DNA of 64,000 nt from Desulfonema magnum (GTDB lineage: Bacteria; Desulfobacterota; Desulfobacteria; Desulfobacterales; 4be13): positions 6,469,633 to 6,533,632 of the forward strand of contig NZ_CP061800.1 of NCBI RefSeq assembly GCF_017377395.1. The letters run 5' to 3'. Position 1 is the stretch's first letter, and the number at the start of each line of letters is the position of its first letter. Shown piece by piece: positions 25,393 to 32,819 of this stretch. A program made the translations under genes and the position numbers. Below the pieces are notes generated by a model. It saw only the letters and a list, made by a program, of their open reading frames with translations. It did not search any database and was not told the origin of the DNA.

Positions 25393-26090
25393 ACCTCCTC
25401 CTCCTTCGTCATCTCGTAAAGGTCCGAATCAAGGTATTCAAACACAGTTTCCTCGGAAAGTGTTTTTCCGTTGCATTCGATGCGATTAAAGGAAATTTCG
25501 ATCCGTCCGCTTCCGGTACTCTTATCGCCTCCGATACGGCCTGTCATCATTATGGCGGCAATGAGCAGGCAGTAGGCATAAGGCGGGTCGTTTTCACCAA
25601 GACAAACCAGATCATTATGATAGCCGTCTATCCGCGTTTCAAATTTAATCGGAGCCGCGTACTGAGTGGAGAAAAGATGCTTGTCTTTGGCGGTGCGAAG
25701 CTTGCGATAGCAGCAGATACGGCTTTGTTCCCTGAGAAATCGGTAAGGCGGCTCGTCTTTAAAGCGCGCATCTCGGAAAAAAAGATTGCCGCTTTCATAC
25801 TTATTGCCAAAAATCCTGTCCACAGGAGATGCAAGCGTGTTCAGCGGGGCAAAAGCTTCTGAAAATTCATCGTTTTCATGGGGATCAAGCGGATGCGGAA
25901 AGCCCAAGGTTCTTGAAAGTTTCTCACAGTTTTCCCTGATAACGCCTTTCAAAGTGCTGCCCGGAATATAAGGCCAGCCCCGGGCATCTCTTGAGATCAG
26001 GCGATCCACAAGGAAACCGCTCTCTCCGGAGCCAGTGTGCCACTTGGATTCAAAAGAAATCGTCATATCTAATCTGAGATTATGGCGCAT
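25389..26090 (-). CDS. Cas7-type RAMP, first RAMP gene of the III-D operon
   Basis: A 233-residue subunit. WHTGSGESGFLVDRLISRD carries a candidate catalytic Asp (~29). YIPGSTLKGVIRENCEKLSR (~41-60), DRIFGNKYESGNLFFRDARF and GRIGGDKSTGSGRIEISFNR complete the RAMP pattern. It ends in an ATGA overlap with csx10. It begins 23 bases after the 3' part of the broken cas10, so the original order was cas10 then this gene. Confidence 0.84.
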   Translation of the reverse strand: MRHNLRLDMTISFESKWHTGSGESGFLVDRLISRDARGWPYIPGSTLKGVIRENCEKLSRTLGFPHPLDPHENDEFSEAFAPLNTLASPVDRIFGNKYESGNLFFRDARFKDEPPYRFLREQSRICCYRKLRTAKDKHLFSTQYAAPIKFETRIDGYHNDLVCLGENDPPYAYCLLIAAIMMTGRIGGDKSTGSGRIEISFNRIECNGKTLSEETVFEYLDSDLYEMTKEEEV

Positions 26091-26113
26091 GGGTTTCTCC
26101 TTTGGGATTTATA

Positions 26114-26612
26114 TCAGTCTTTTCTTATAAAGCCGGTGAGTTCTATCATATCTGCAAGCATTGTCGTATCTGCCTGAGCGTTGTCCTTATCTTTCTGTGC
26201 GACTTCCTTCCAGGGAATATTGGACATACAATCAAAGTGATCAAGCGCGTTCCATATTATCGGGCGCTGGTCTTTGCCGGTGCGGGTATAAAGTTTGAGG
26301 CATTCCAGGGTGCCGTTAATCTTGCCTAAGGACGGTGCATAACCGAATCGCTTCAGACGTGTGTTCGGAATACCGGCGTTTACCAGCTTCCGGGCATGAT
26401 CCATAAGCGCCCGCGCATCAGGCAAAGAATAAGGCTTCTGATAAAGGTTTACAGTTCTGGCACTTCGCTGAGAAGAAATATCTTGACATTGATCTGCGGG
26501 ACAGGGCTTCTGGTAAAGGTTGGCAGCTTTGACACCGTGCAGAACCAAGTGGTTTTTTCGGCTCTCACTGACTTTGATCTGATTATAATTTGAGGAGAGA
26601 TGAAAATCAATA
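26114..26612 (-). pseudogene. cas10: C-terminal part of the III-D Cas10, cut off by the insertion sequence
   Basis: Removing the IS (26613-28329) and one 9-bp duplication joins ...YAPTYID from the 28281-29444 gene to FHLSSNYNQIKVSESRKNHL in the same frame. That frame runs without a stop to 26114. The ~165 residues form the helical domain that follows the palm in Cas10; they include a duplicated NLYQKP motif and GYAPSLGKINGTLECLKLY. In the present genome this part has only a weak TTG start (26548), so it may not be made. Confidence 0.8.
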
Positions 26613-28329
26613 GGGTGCGGCTCTTTTAGGTCGACTTCCCTTCCACAAATTCCTTTGATGACAATTCGTCCAGAATGGCCGGGTCGGAATACTTTGAATA
26701 ATGGTTTCTGTCAAATTCCTGAAGCTCATAAAATTTCCAATAATCATCAAAATCACCGCTTGATCTCAGTGATCGAAGCTTCAGCACCGCCTCCGCACCT
26801 TCCAGACTCCACCGGGCTCCGGTGATATCCATCCTGTCCCTGATCAGATGCCGGCAGGCGCCTTCGATCACACCTGTGGCAATCGGCAATCCCTCTCCGA
26901 GATACTCATTGTAACGCAGATACGGCGAATTTTTGAGAAGATAGTCGGCGCACACATCGACAGGTTTTCTCGAACTCCGTCTTATCTTCAGAAGGGTGGC
27001 GGACCTTCTCATCCCCCCGGCAACAAGACTGGCTCTGCCCCGCAATATTCCCAGAAGACGTTCTGAGACCCATTTTTCGGATGTCCTGCTTGCCTCATCA
27101 TGAAAAACCCTCGCAGCTTTCCACAAATACTCGATGACGTGAATGATGTCCAGTATCACCACGGCGCTCACCGAAAATTTTTCGATCTGCCTGTTGACAC
27201 TTTTCAACTGATGAGGATCCCCATCAACCAGACACACCCACTTTTTGCTGTTTGACGGGTCTCTTCTCAGAGCCTCCTCGAAAATCTCACGAATGACATC
27301 CTCCCGACTTTTCTCCAGACTTGCCCACACCCTCTTTGCCACGGGGCGGGGCCTTCCTTTTTTTTCCGATTCCGATTCCGGTGCGAATTCTCCTGCCACA
27401 GATTCGGGGGAGCGTACAAATCTCTCCATATGATAAACTGACGCGACAGTTGCCATGCGCTTACGATTTTTCTTTTCTCCCTTGGAGATTCTCTTATTCA
27501 GCTTTCTTCGGGCATTTTCAGCCTTTTTCCTTGTCTCCTCCCTCAGATCCTCCTTCCTGACAACTATTCCCTTGCCATCCGTTGTCAGAATCAGCAAAGG
27601 CAGTTTTTCCGCCTCCCCGGGCAGGAGGCTGCAAGTCTGCTCATAATACTCGTCAAAACACCGCACCGCCTTCCGGGACAGGTGTTCCGCCTGTCTTTTA
27701 TGCATTCTCACTCCGGTCTGCCGTCTGATCGAATCTGTCGCTTCCGAAAAAGAACTTTTCGAGACTTCCAGGGCAAGTGCCTTTCTGATTCCGTAAGAAT
27801 GGATGCCTTCGGGAAGATTCAGGACAGCATCCAGGGGAAACAGACTGCTCTTCCCGGGACGCGAATAACCTGTGCGTTTTATTCTCACCTTCCCGAACAC
27901 TGTCATCACTGTCCTTTCCCGCAATATCTTATGAGTTCGTTCAATGCCATCGGAACCGGTCACGGATTTCCATACGTCATCTCCGCAAGCCCGGATTCTC
28001 AGATGATCTTCCATGAGTCTTCGCATCAGTTCGCGGCCTTCGCCGGACAAAAGATTTTCCAAATCACTGTGAGTCATAGAATGACTTTCAGGCAACTCCA
28101 GATGGCCGATGAGTTCCAGATATTTCTCTGTCGAGGCGGCGAAGGCAACTTCTGTTGTTGACAAGGACGACAATTATGATTTTCTTTCCTGTTTGCCATT
28201 TATCAGCATTTCCCTCATATGACTGTCCACTTTTCATACATAGCAAATAATACATAAAAAATCAAGGATAAAAATTTGTATCATTTATATATGATTGAAT
28301 TTTCCACTCGACCTAAAAGAGCCGCACCC
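26613..28329. mobile_element. ISKra4-family insertion sequence inside the III-D cas10
   Basis: A 1,717-bp element. The ends are exact inverted repeats over 22 bases, beginning GGGTGCGGCTCTTTTAGGTC. The target duplication AAATCAATA is at 26604-26612 and 28330-28338. It contains one transposase gene. The identical ends and perfect duplication point to a recent insertion. Confidence 0.93.
26626..28173 (-). CDS. ISKra4-family transposase
   Basis: A 515-residue DDE transposase. The catalytic region contains ILTTDGKGIVVRKEDLREE (first Asp, ~197), WVCLVDGDPHQLKS (second Asp) and GVIEGACRHLIRDRMDITGA (Glu), the order seen in ISKra4. A Lys/Arg-rich stretch follows the first motif. The start codon is unclear: the long frame begins at a TTG, and internal Met codons are possible. 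The gene fills the IS, and its stop lies within the left end. Confidence 0.9.
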   Translation of the reverse strand: MSSLSTTEVAFAASTEKYLELIGHLELPESHSMTHSDLENLLSGEGRELMRRLMEDHLRIRACGDDVWKSVTGSDGIERTHKILRERTVMTVFGKVRIKRTGYSRPGKSSLFPLDAVLNLPEGIHSYGIRKALALEVSKSSFSEATDSIRRQTGVRMHKRQAEHLSRKAVRCFDEYYEQTCSLLPGEAEKLPLLILTTDGKGIVVRKEDLREETRKKAENARRKLNKRISKGEKKNRKRMATVASVYHMERFVRSPESVAGEFAPESESEKKGRPRPVAKRVWASLEKSREDVIREIFEEALRRDPSNSKKWVCLVDGDPHQLKSVNRQIEKFSVSAVVILDIIHVIEYLWKAARVFHDEASRTSEKWVSERLLGILRGRASLVAGGMRRSATLLKIRRSSRKPVDVCADYLLKNSPYLRYNEYLGEGLPIATGVIEGACRHLIRDRMDITGARWSLEGAEAVLKLRSLRSSGDFDDYWKFYELQEFDRNHYSKYSDPAILDELSSKEFVEGKST

Positions 28330-29444
28330 AAATCAATATAAGTGGGCGCGTAATAGTCTCCCCTCGTCTCATCCTGAGACCCTGCTTTTTTCGCAGATTT
28401 GAGCAACTCTTCCGCCTGGTTGAGCATGATGGAAAAGGGTGTATGGGTTTTACCGTAGGCAATCCCTAATGATATGGTCAGGCCCTTGCCCCGGAGGATT
28501 TCTGAAAAAAAAGAATTTTCAGAGAATTTTTGTTTTGTTTTTTCTTCAAATATGCGGGCCGCGTCAAGGGCAAAGGGGAATGCCGTGTCTGCGGACAGAT
28601 ACACCACGAGATCATCGCCGCCCAGCAGCAGAATATTGGCAGGAATTTTGCCGTTTACCGGCTTGCAGTTGGTGTAAAGGGCTTCATGGCAGGCTTCACG
28701 AACAGAATCATCCACGGTCTTGGAAAAAAATGCAAAATCCTTGCTGGTCTCAATTTTTTTGACCAGTTTTCCCATCGCGTTGCCATCCGCGTAAACAAGT
28801 GCTGTGTAGTCTTTTCTGGCAAGGCATCGCTCTCCGATTTCCTCAAACGTCCGAGCGCGTTTTGCCTCCTTACCTTTTTGGTTGCAGTATTTTTCAAACT
28901 CTCTCCATAAACCTCTCTTTTTTCCATATTCTGCCTTTTCCGCACATACCGCACATAACATCCGCTTTTCGCCGTGATCATCAATAATCTGGGAAGCCAA
29001 CCCGGAACAGCTCCTGCATTCTTGCAGATAACCGGTATGGAACTGAGTGCAGGAAATGATGGTTTTTTCCTCTTTTTCCTTTTTTAATTCAAGATGTGCC
29101 AGGGGCAGGGCATGGGCGTATTTTTTTTCCGAAATTTCGGCAGTACCGCAGATCAGTCGCAGCCCGCTTTTGGATTCTTTGGCAAAAAATCCCTTTAATT
29201 CACGAACACAGTTTTCAAGATCAGTTTTCTCTGCCGTGATGACAAACTGCCCAGCTCCGCCGTTGGAAAACACACACTCAACAGCGGATTCTCCGAGTTT
29301 ATTTTTGAGAAAGCGTTCGGTTTCCTTGCGGTTTAATTTGTCAAGGAGCGCACTGGCTCCCCGTATTTCCACCAGGCGATCTGTGCCGAAAACATACTCC
29401 TTTATTCCCGGTACGTCTGTTATAAGGAGATACTGTTTTTTCAT
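28281..29444 (-). CDS. cas10: Type III-D Cas10, N-terminal and palm part, truncated by IS
   Basis: The 387-residue reading frame keeps a Cmr2-like start (LLITDVPGIKEYVFGTDRLVEIRGASALLD), a zinc ribbon (CRSCSGLA...CAVC), YADGNAMGKLV, and the cyclase motif LLLGGDDLVVY (~275). No HD nuclease domain precedes it. The last 14 residues (AALLGRVENSIIYK after YIDLG) come from the IS. The ATG at 29444 has GGAG upstream. The palm that would make cyclic oligoadenylate is whole, but the C-terminal domain needed to contact the small subunits is lost. Confidence 0.85.
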   Translation of the reverse strand: MKKQYLLITDVPGIKEYVFGTDRLVEIRGASALLDKLNRKETERFLKNKLGESAVECVFSNGGAGQFVITAEKTDLENCVRELKGFFAKESKSGLRLICGTAEISEKKYAHALPLAHLELKKEKEEKTIISCTQFHTGYLQECRSCSGLASQIIDDHGEKRMLCAVCAEKAEYGKKRGLWREFEKYCNQKGKEAKRARTFEEIGERCLARKDYTALVYADGNAMGKLVKKIETSKDFAFFSKTVDDSVREACHEALYTNCKPVNGKIPANILLLGGDDLVVYLSADTAFPFALDAARIFEEKTKQKFSENSFFSEILRGKGLTISLGIAYGKTHTPFSIMLNQAEELLKSAKKAGSQDETRGDYYAPTYIDLGAALLGRVENSIIYK

Positions 29445-29556
29445 AAGAACGACTCCGTAAATGTAAAGACGCAAAAAATATGTCTGATGTAACCCATTGA
29501 AATTAAATGTTATAAAGGATGCTGACGTTTATGCTGAATTAATCCGTAACATACTG

Positions 29557-29667
29557 TTATTTTAATGATATATCATTTCCAACACGAATTGCCAAAGAAC
29601 CACAAAAAAACCCCATCCTCTGTAAAACCAGAGGCATGGGGTTTCTTATATCAGTTGAACCGGCCAT
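29557..29667 (-). CDS. Leader peptide of the III-D cas operon (attenuator ORF, copy 1)
   Basis: A 36-residue ORF starting at 29667 behind AGGAG (29673-29677). Codons 3-21 encode GSTDIRNPMPLVLQRMGFF, identical to the ORF at 40197-40304 and differing only at residue 2 from the one at 47773-48042. The terminator stem (29604-29645) lies within codons ~8-21, so a translating ribosome would prevent it from folding. A minus-strand promoter (TTGACA as 29741-29746, TATGAA as 29718-29723, 17 bases apart) precedes it. cas10 starts 112 bases after its stop. Confidence 0.6.
   Translation of the reverse strand: MAGSTDIRNPMPLVLQRMGFFCGSLAIRVGNDISLK
29604..29645 (-). terminator. Intrinsic terminator in the III-D cas leader
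   Basis: Minus-strand AAACCCCAT-G-CCTCTG pairs with CAGAGG-ATGGGGTTT (15 bp, one bulge) and is followed by a run of seven T. It is repeated exactly at 40241-40280 and, with one loop change, at 47979-48018. Confidence 0.88.
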
Positions 29668-29717
29668 TTATTCTCCTGTCAAAAAGTTATGAACAAGCGT
29701 GAATAAAATACTTTGCA

Positions 29718-29746
29718 TTCATAAAATAAGCATGGATAATTGTCAA
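29718..29746 (-). promoter_or_regulatory. Predicted sigma-70-type promoter of the III-D cas operon
   Basis: On the minus strand TTGACA, 17 bases, TATGAA. The same -35 and spacing occur in the two other cas leaders (40355-40383 with TATAAA; 48093-48121 with TATGAA). The conserved sequence continues upstream to ~29938 and matches the csm leader there, which suggests shared regulator sites. Confidence 0.7.
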
Positions 29747-29937
29747 TCCTTAATTTGGGAGATGTTGCATTTCCTCCCGAAACCACTGCCGTCAGCATCA
29801 GGGCATCTCTGTATTTTGGGCAGTCCTCAGGGAGTCTGCTTTTATTGTGACATATTGTTTTTTATTGAAATTTTGGCGGATTCATTTTCTCATCCCGGAC
29901 ATTTCCGGTCAGAATCACGGAAAAGCCGAGATGAAAA

Positions 29938-30050
29938 AAGGAGGCATGGGGCAAAAGGCGCGGGGCAGGAGGCAAAAATGTTATCTGCGAAAACCCCCTC
30001 GCCTCATGCCTCTCGCCCCTCGCCTCCCTCCAATCCGGTCAAGAACATTT
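29938..30050. repeat. GGCATGGGGC/GCCCCTCGCC palindrome with a decayed CRISPR repeat
   Basis: A purine-rich arm and the GCCTCATGCCTCTCGCCCC arm form a hairpin like the one at CRISPR 1. The sequence right after it (CCAATCCGGTCAAGAACA) resembles a shortened CRISPR-1-type repeat. Nothing else is seen in 29750-30060 besides the conserved leader block. Confidence 0.45.
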
Positions 30051-30060
30051 TCATCATTCG

Positions 30061-30772
30061 TTACTCGCTTTCAGCAGAATGAAAACCGTATCTTTCGATA
30101 CTCTTAATCAGTCCTGCAAGATTTTTCTCAAATGAATCCGATTTCATGGGGTTCTGCCTGTAACCCGCATGATTCAGATCATTTCTGTAATTGGAAAGTT
30201 TGTTAAACACTTCCAGCAACTCCTTCCGGGGACCGTAAAAAGCAAGAAACTTACGCGTCACTTCAGGGTGATCAGCGGCCGGTTTTGCCCATTTGTTTTC
30301 AGGCAGGCTGTCACGGCAAATTTTAACCGCCTGTGTGGAAATATCCCTGATTCTCGCAGCCTTCCTGGAAACCTCCCTGTTTTTATCTTTTAAGTCCTCG
30401 GGTTTCTCGTCAATGCCCGAAACAAAATACGAAACCAGCGTTTCCTGCAAAATCGTATATCCCTGCTGAATCAGGTTATGCTCGAGACACCACCTTGCCG
30501 CATGTATGCCGTCCCCGACCAGATTGCCGCCAAAATCGCTCATCTGCTCCCGAACCCTGTCCAGCCGTGTGACCGTCATCCAGCCAGTTCGCCTTATATG
30601 CCTCGTCCGTGGTAAAAATAAGAATGCGATCCTCATCACCCCACTCCCGGCAGCACAGTTCCAGCGTGGCCTCCTGGACAAACCTGATATCTGAAACTTC
30701 TCTGTTTCCGTCCGTGTAAATGCAGGGGATATAGTCGTTGGTTCCCAAAAAAGAAAGATAAGCCTTTGCCAT
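30061..30772 (-). pseudogene. csx2: csx2-like CARF-HEPN gene with a large internal deletion and frameshift
   Basis: The first ~70 residues in one frame (AYLSFLGTNDYIPCIY, FVQEATLELCCREWGDEDRI, FTTDEAYKANWLDDG) match the Csx2/TIGR02221 N terminus. After this point a different frame continues with RLDRVREQMSDFGGNLVGDG, AARWCLEHNLIQQGYTILQE and a HEPN-type RNDLNH (RX4H). About 200 residues of CARF core that normally separate these blocks are missing. The start is coupled to csx20 (TAATG at 30772). It is probably inactive as a ligand-controlled RNase. Confidence 0.78.
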
Positions 30773-31164
30773 TATTCGCTCCTGTATTTTCTGAAAATCT
30801 GATGTCTGAACTGATGGGTCATCTTTACTGTGCCGTCTTCCTGATGCACCTCGAGCGCCTCCCGTTTTGTTGTGGCATACACAGGAATCAGCCCCTTCTC
30901 AAACGCGAAACTGACCATGATGAAACATGCGCCGAAATCTCCCTGGATCAGCACATAGTCGCCCTTTTTGGCCCGGAATGCGAGCCAGTCTCTTACCGGC
31001 TCAAGATAATCCCCGAGTTCGGGAAGGTGCGGCGGAATCTGTCCCCATAATTCCTTCAGATCTGACGGAAGAGTGATTATCTCACCAACACCGAGGGAGG
31101 TTCGGGCATCAGACTCCTGTTCTCGGGTGAGTTGGTGGTTGAATATTAGAAACAGAGATTTCAT
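30772..31164 (-). CDS. csx20: Csx20-family CRISPR-associated protein, copy 2
   Basis: A ~130-residue near copy of the protein at 18093-18485: LFLIFNHQLTREQESDAR, LGVGEIITLPSDLKELWGQI, then DYVLIQGDFGACFIMV and PVYATTKREALEV. The DNA is also highly similar, so the duplication is recent or maintained by gene conversion. The ATG is one base after the stop of the CARF-HEPN gene (TGATATG). Both copies stand directly after a CARF gene, which supports a role in clearing the cyclic messenger. That role is inference. Confidence 0.78.
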   Translation of the reverse strand: MKSLFLIFNHQLTREQESDARTSLGVGEIITLPSDLKELWGQIPPHLPELGDYLEPVRDWLAFRAKKGDYVLIQGDFGACFIMVSFAFEKGLIPVYATTKREALEVHQEDGTVKMTHQFRHQIFRKYRSE

Positions 31165-31165
31165 A

Positions 31166-32815
31166 TCAGTTCGAATTTCGAGAGGGATAAAAAGATTCAA
31201 TGGAAGCAAACTCGAACCGTTTTATCAAATCATCAAAAGTTTTGTTTTCCATCTTATCTTTGTATGTTTCGATAAAAAGTTCGATATATGCCTTTGAGAC
31301 TTCTTTCAGATGCTCAACTTTATTATGATTCTCAGTTTCCATATTTTGGGAAAAACAGTTGAAGTGAGCAATTTTGTTTCGTGTGCCAATGGCATCAAAA
31401 ATTCCTTCCGGACGCTTGTTTTTCCCAAATCGGCCTGTTTTATCTTTCCAGATAACTTTCAAGTTCAGTCCGTTAAGACTAAAATTGTTTTTTGTAAACA
31501 GAAATGCTAACAGATTGCTGATTGGAAGATAACTTTTCCTGAATTCAATCTCCTTGACAGGTTTGCTTTCATCAATTGGATTTTGCTGTAATTTATCATC
31601 ACCATACATTTCCCAAAAACGATATTCACTCAATAGCTCAATCACCTGTGTAAAACATAAAGCGGCTTTATCCAAATCCTTGTCCAAAAAATCATTACCC
31701 CGCATCCAGCGATCTGCTGCCAGATAAATTGCCCCCTTTTCCGTCCAGCGTTTCTCAGAACAACCAGCCAGTTCAGAAAGAATACCCTGATGGTGAGTAC
31801 CGTAAAAATCAAAGCCCGTACTTTCCTGAGCAAGAGCATAGTTGAAGTTTGACCAGGCATCATAACATTTCGCTGCTTTCTGAATCTGCTGAAACCGCTC
31901 ATATTTTTCCTCCAGACCATAGGCTTTTGCCCTGTCTTTCCCGAATTTAATAACGATTTTTTTGACGATCTTATCCACTTCGGCAAAATCTTTGGTTCTC
32001 CAGAATTCCTTGACCAATTCCTCTTCCCGGATGCTGTAGATATCATATGGATTATCCAGCTTATTCAGAAATTCAGTTCCGTAAACTGGTTTGCTGTCCT
32101 TGTATCCCTCAAAATCCACATAAAAGATATCAATACCCTTTTCGATTGCAGCGGTGAGAAAGGCGGACGCATCCATTGATTTTTTTCCGCCAGTAATGTC
32201 AATGGCGATTTTTGCCTCTGGATTGGACTTCTTAATCTTTTCGATTAGTTGCCGGATTTTTTGGAAGGTGTCGGCAGTACCGATTTCATTTACAGGAGGT
32301 TCTTGGAGTATTTCACAGATATTAAAATAAGCTTCATCATATTTCTCGGTCAGAAACTCGAAAAATTGCTTCATTGACACATTCGTATTTTTTAAATTTT
32401 TACTTTGCTCCGAGGTTATCAGATAAACTACCGCCGGTTTCAGCGTCAAAATAGTGTGCATAATGGGCTGAGGCGAAAATCCGACCAAGGTAATCAATAC
32501 ATCATATTGTTTATCTGCAACTGAAGACAACTCAGGCAATTGTTCCGTCAGCTTCCTTTTTTGAATTTCCACGGTAGCTTTAAAGAATTCAAGCGACTTC
32601 TGAAAGTAGTCCTTGCCCGTTTCTTGTGTTAAATTTTCTCCTGCTCTGGAAAAGTTGAAATATGCTCTGAGACGGTCCTCTTCGGAGAAATTTCCTGGCG
32701 GATCATTCGCCTCATCTATCTCATCAGCAAGTTTATACCAGTGGTCTTCATTTTTTTCTGAAATATTTGATTCAACAATCAAGTCTGCTCTGTCTTCAGG
32801 AGTTTTATCACTCAT
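31166..32815 (-). CDS. CARF-HEPN ribonuclease effector (Csm6/Csx1-like)
   Basis: A 549-residue protein. The CARF domain has VLITLVGFSPQPIMHTI (~107-123), VYLITSEQS and the signature IAIDITGGKKSMDASAF (~198-214). The C-terminal domain has GTRNKIAHF (~476-484), the HEPN RX4H catalytic motif. Such proteins are switched on by cyclic oligoadenylate from Cas10 and cut RNA non-specifically. It lies 4 bases after csm5 and one base before csx20, in the III-A operon. The extra N-terminal ~90 residues are helical and unrecognised. Confidence 0.87.
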   Translation of the reverse strand: MSDKTPEDRADLIVESNISEKNEDHWYKLADEIDEANDPPGNFSEEDRLRAYFNFSRAGENLTQETGKDYFQKSLEFFKATVEIQKRKLTEQLPELSSVADKQYDVLITLVGFSPQPIMHTILTLKPAVVYLITSEQSKNLKNTNVSMKQFFEFLTEKYDEAYFNICEILQEPPVNEIGTADTFQKIRQLIEKIKKSNPEAKIAIDITGGKKSMDASAFLTAAIEKGIDIFYVDFEGYKDSKPVYGTEFLNKLDNPYDIYSIREEELVKEFWRTKDFAEVDKIVKKIVIKFGKDRAKAYGLEEKYERFQQIQKAAKCYDAWSNFNYALAQESTGFDFYGTHHQGILSELAGCSEKRWTEKGAIYLAADRWMRGNDFLDKDLDKAALCFTQVIELLSEYRFWEMYGDDKLQQNPIDESKPVKEIEFRKSYLPISNLLAFLFTKNNFSLNGLNLKVIWKDKTGRFGKNKRPEGIFDAIGTRNKIAHFNCFSQNMETENHNKVEHLKEVSKAYIELFIETYKDKMENKTFDDLIKRFEFASIESFYPSRNSN

Positions 32816-32819
32816 TTTT

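Noticed and set aside
26114..26548. Separate small Cas protein gene
   Set aside because: Removing the IS and one target duplicate fuses it in frame to the truncated cas10, so it is the Cas10 C terminus.
29604..29645. The 42-bp hairpin as a plain terminator of the plus strand
   Set aside because: The long T run follows the stem only on the minus strand, and the conserved promoter and ORF are also on the minus strand.
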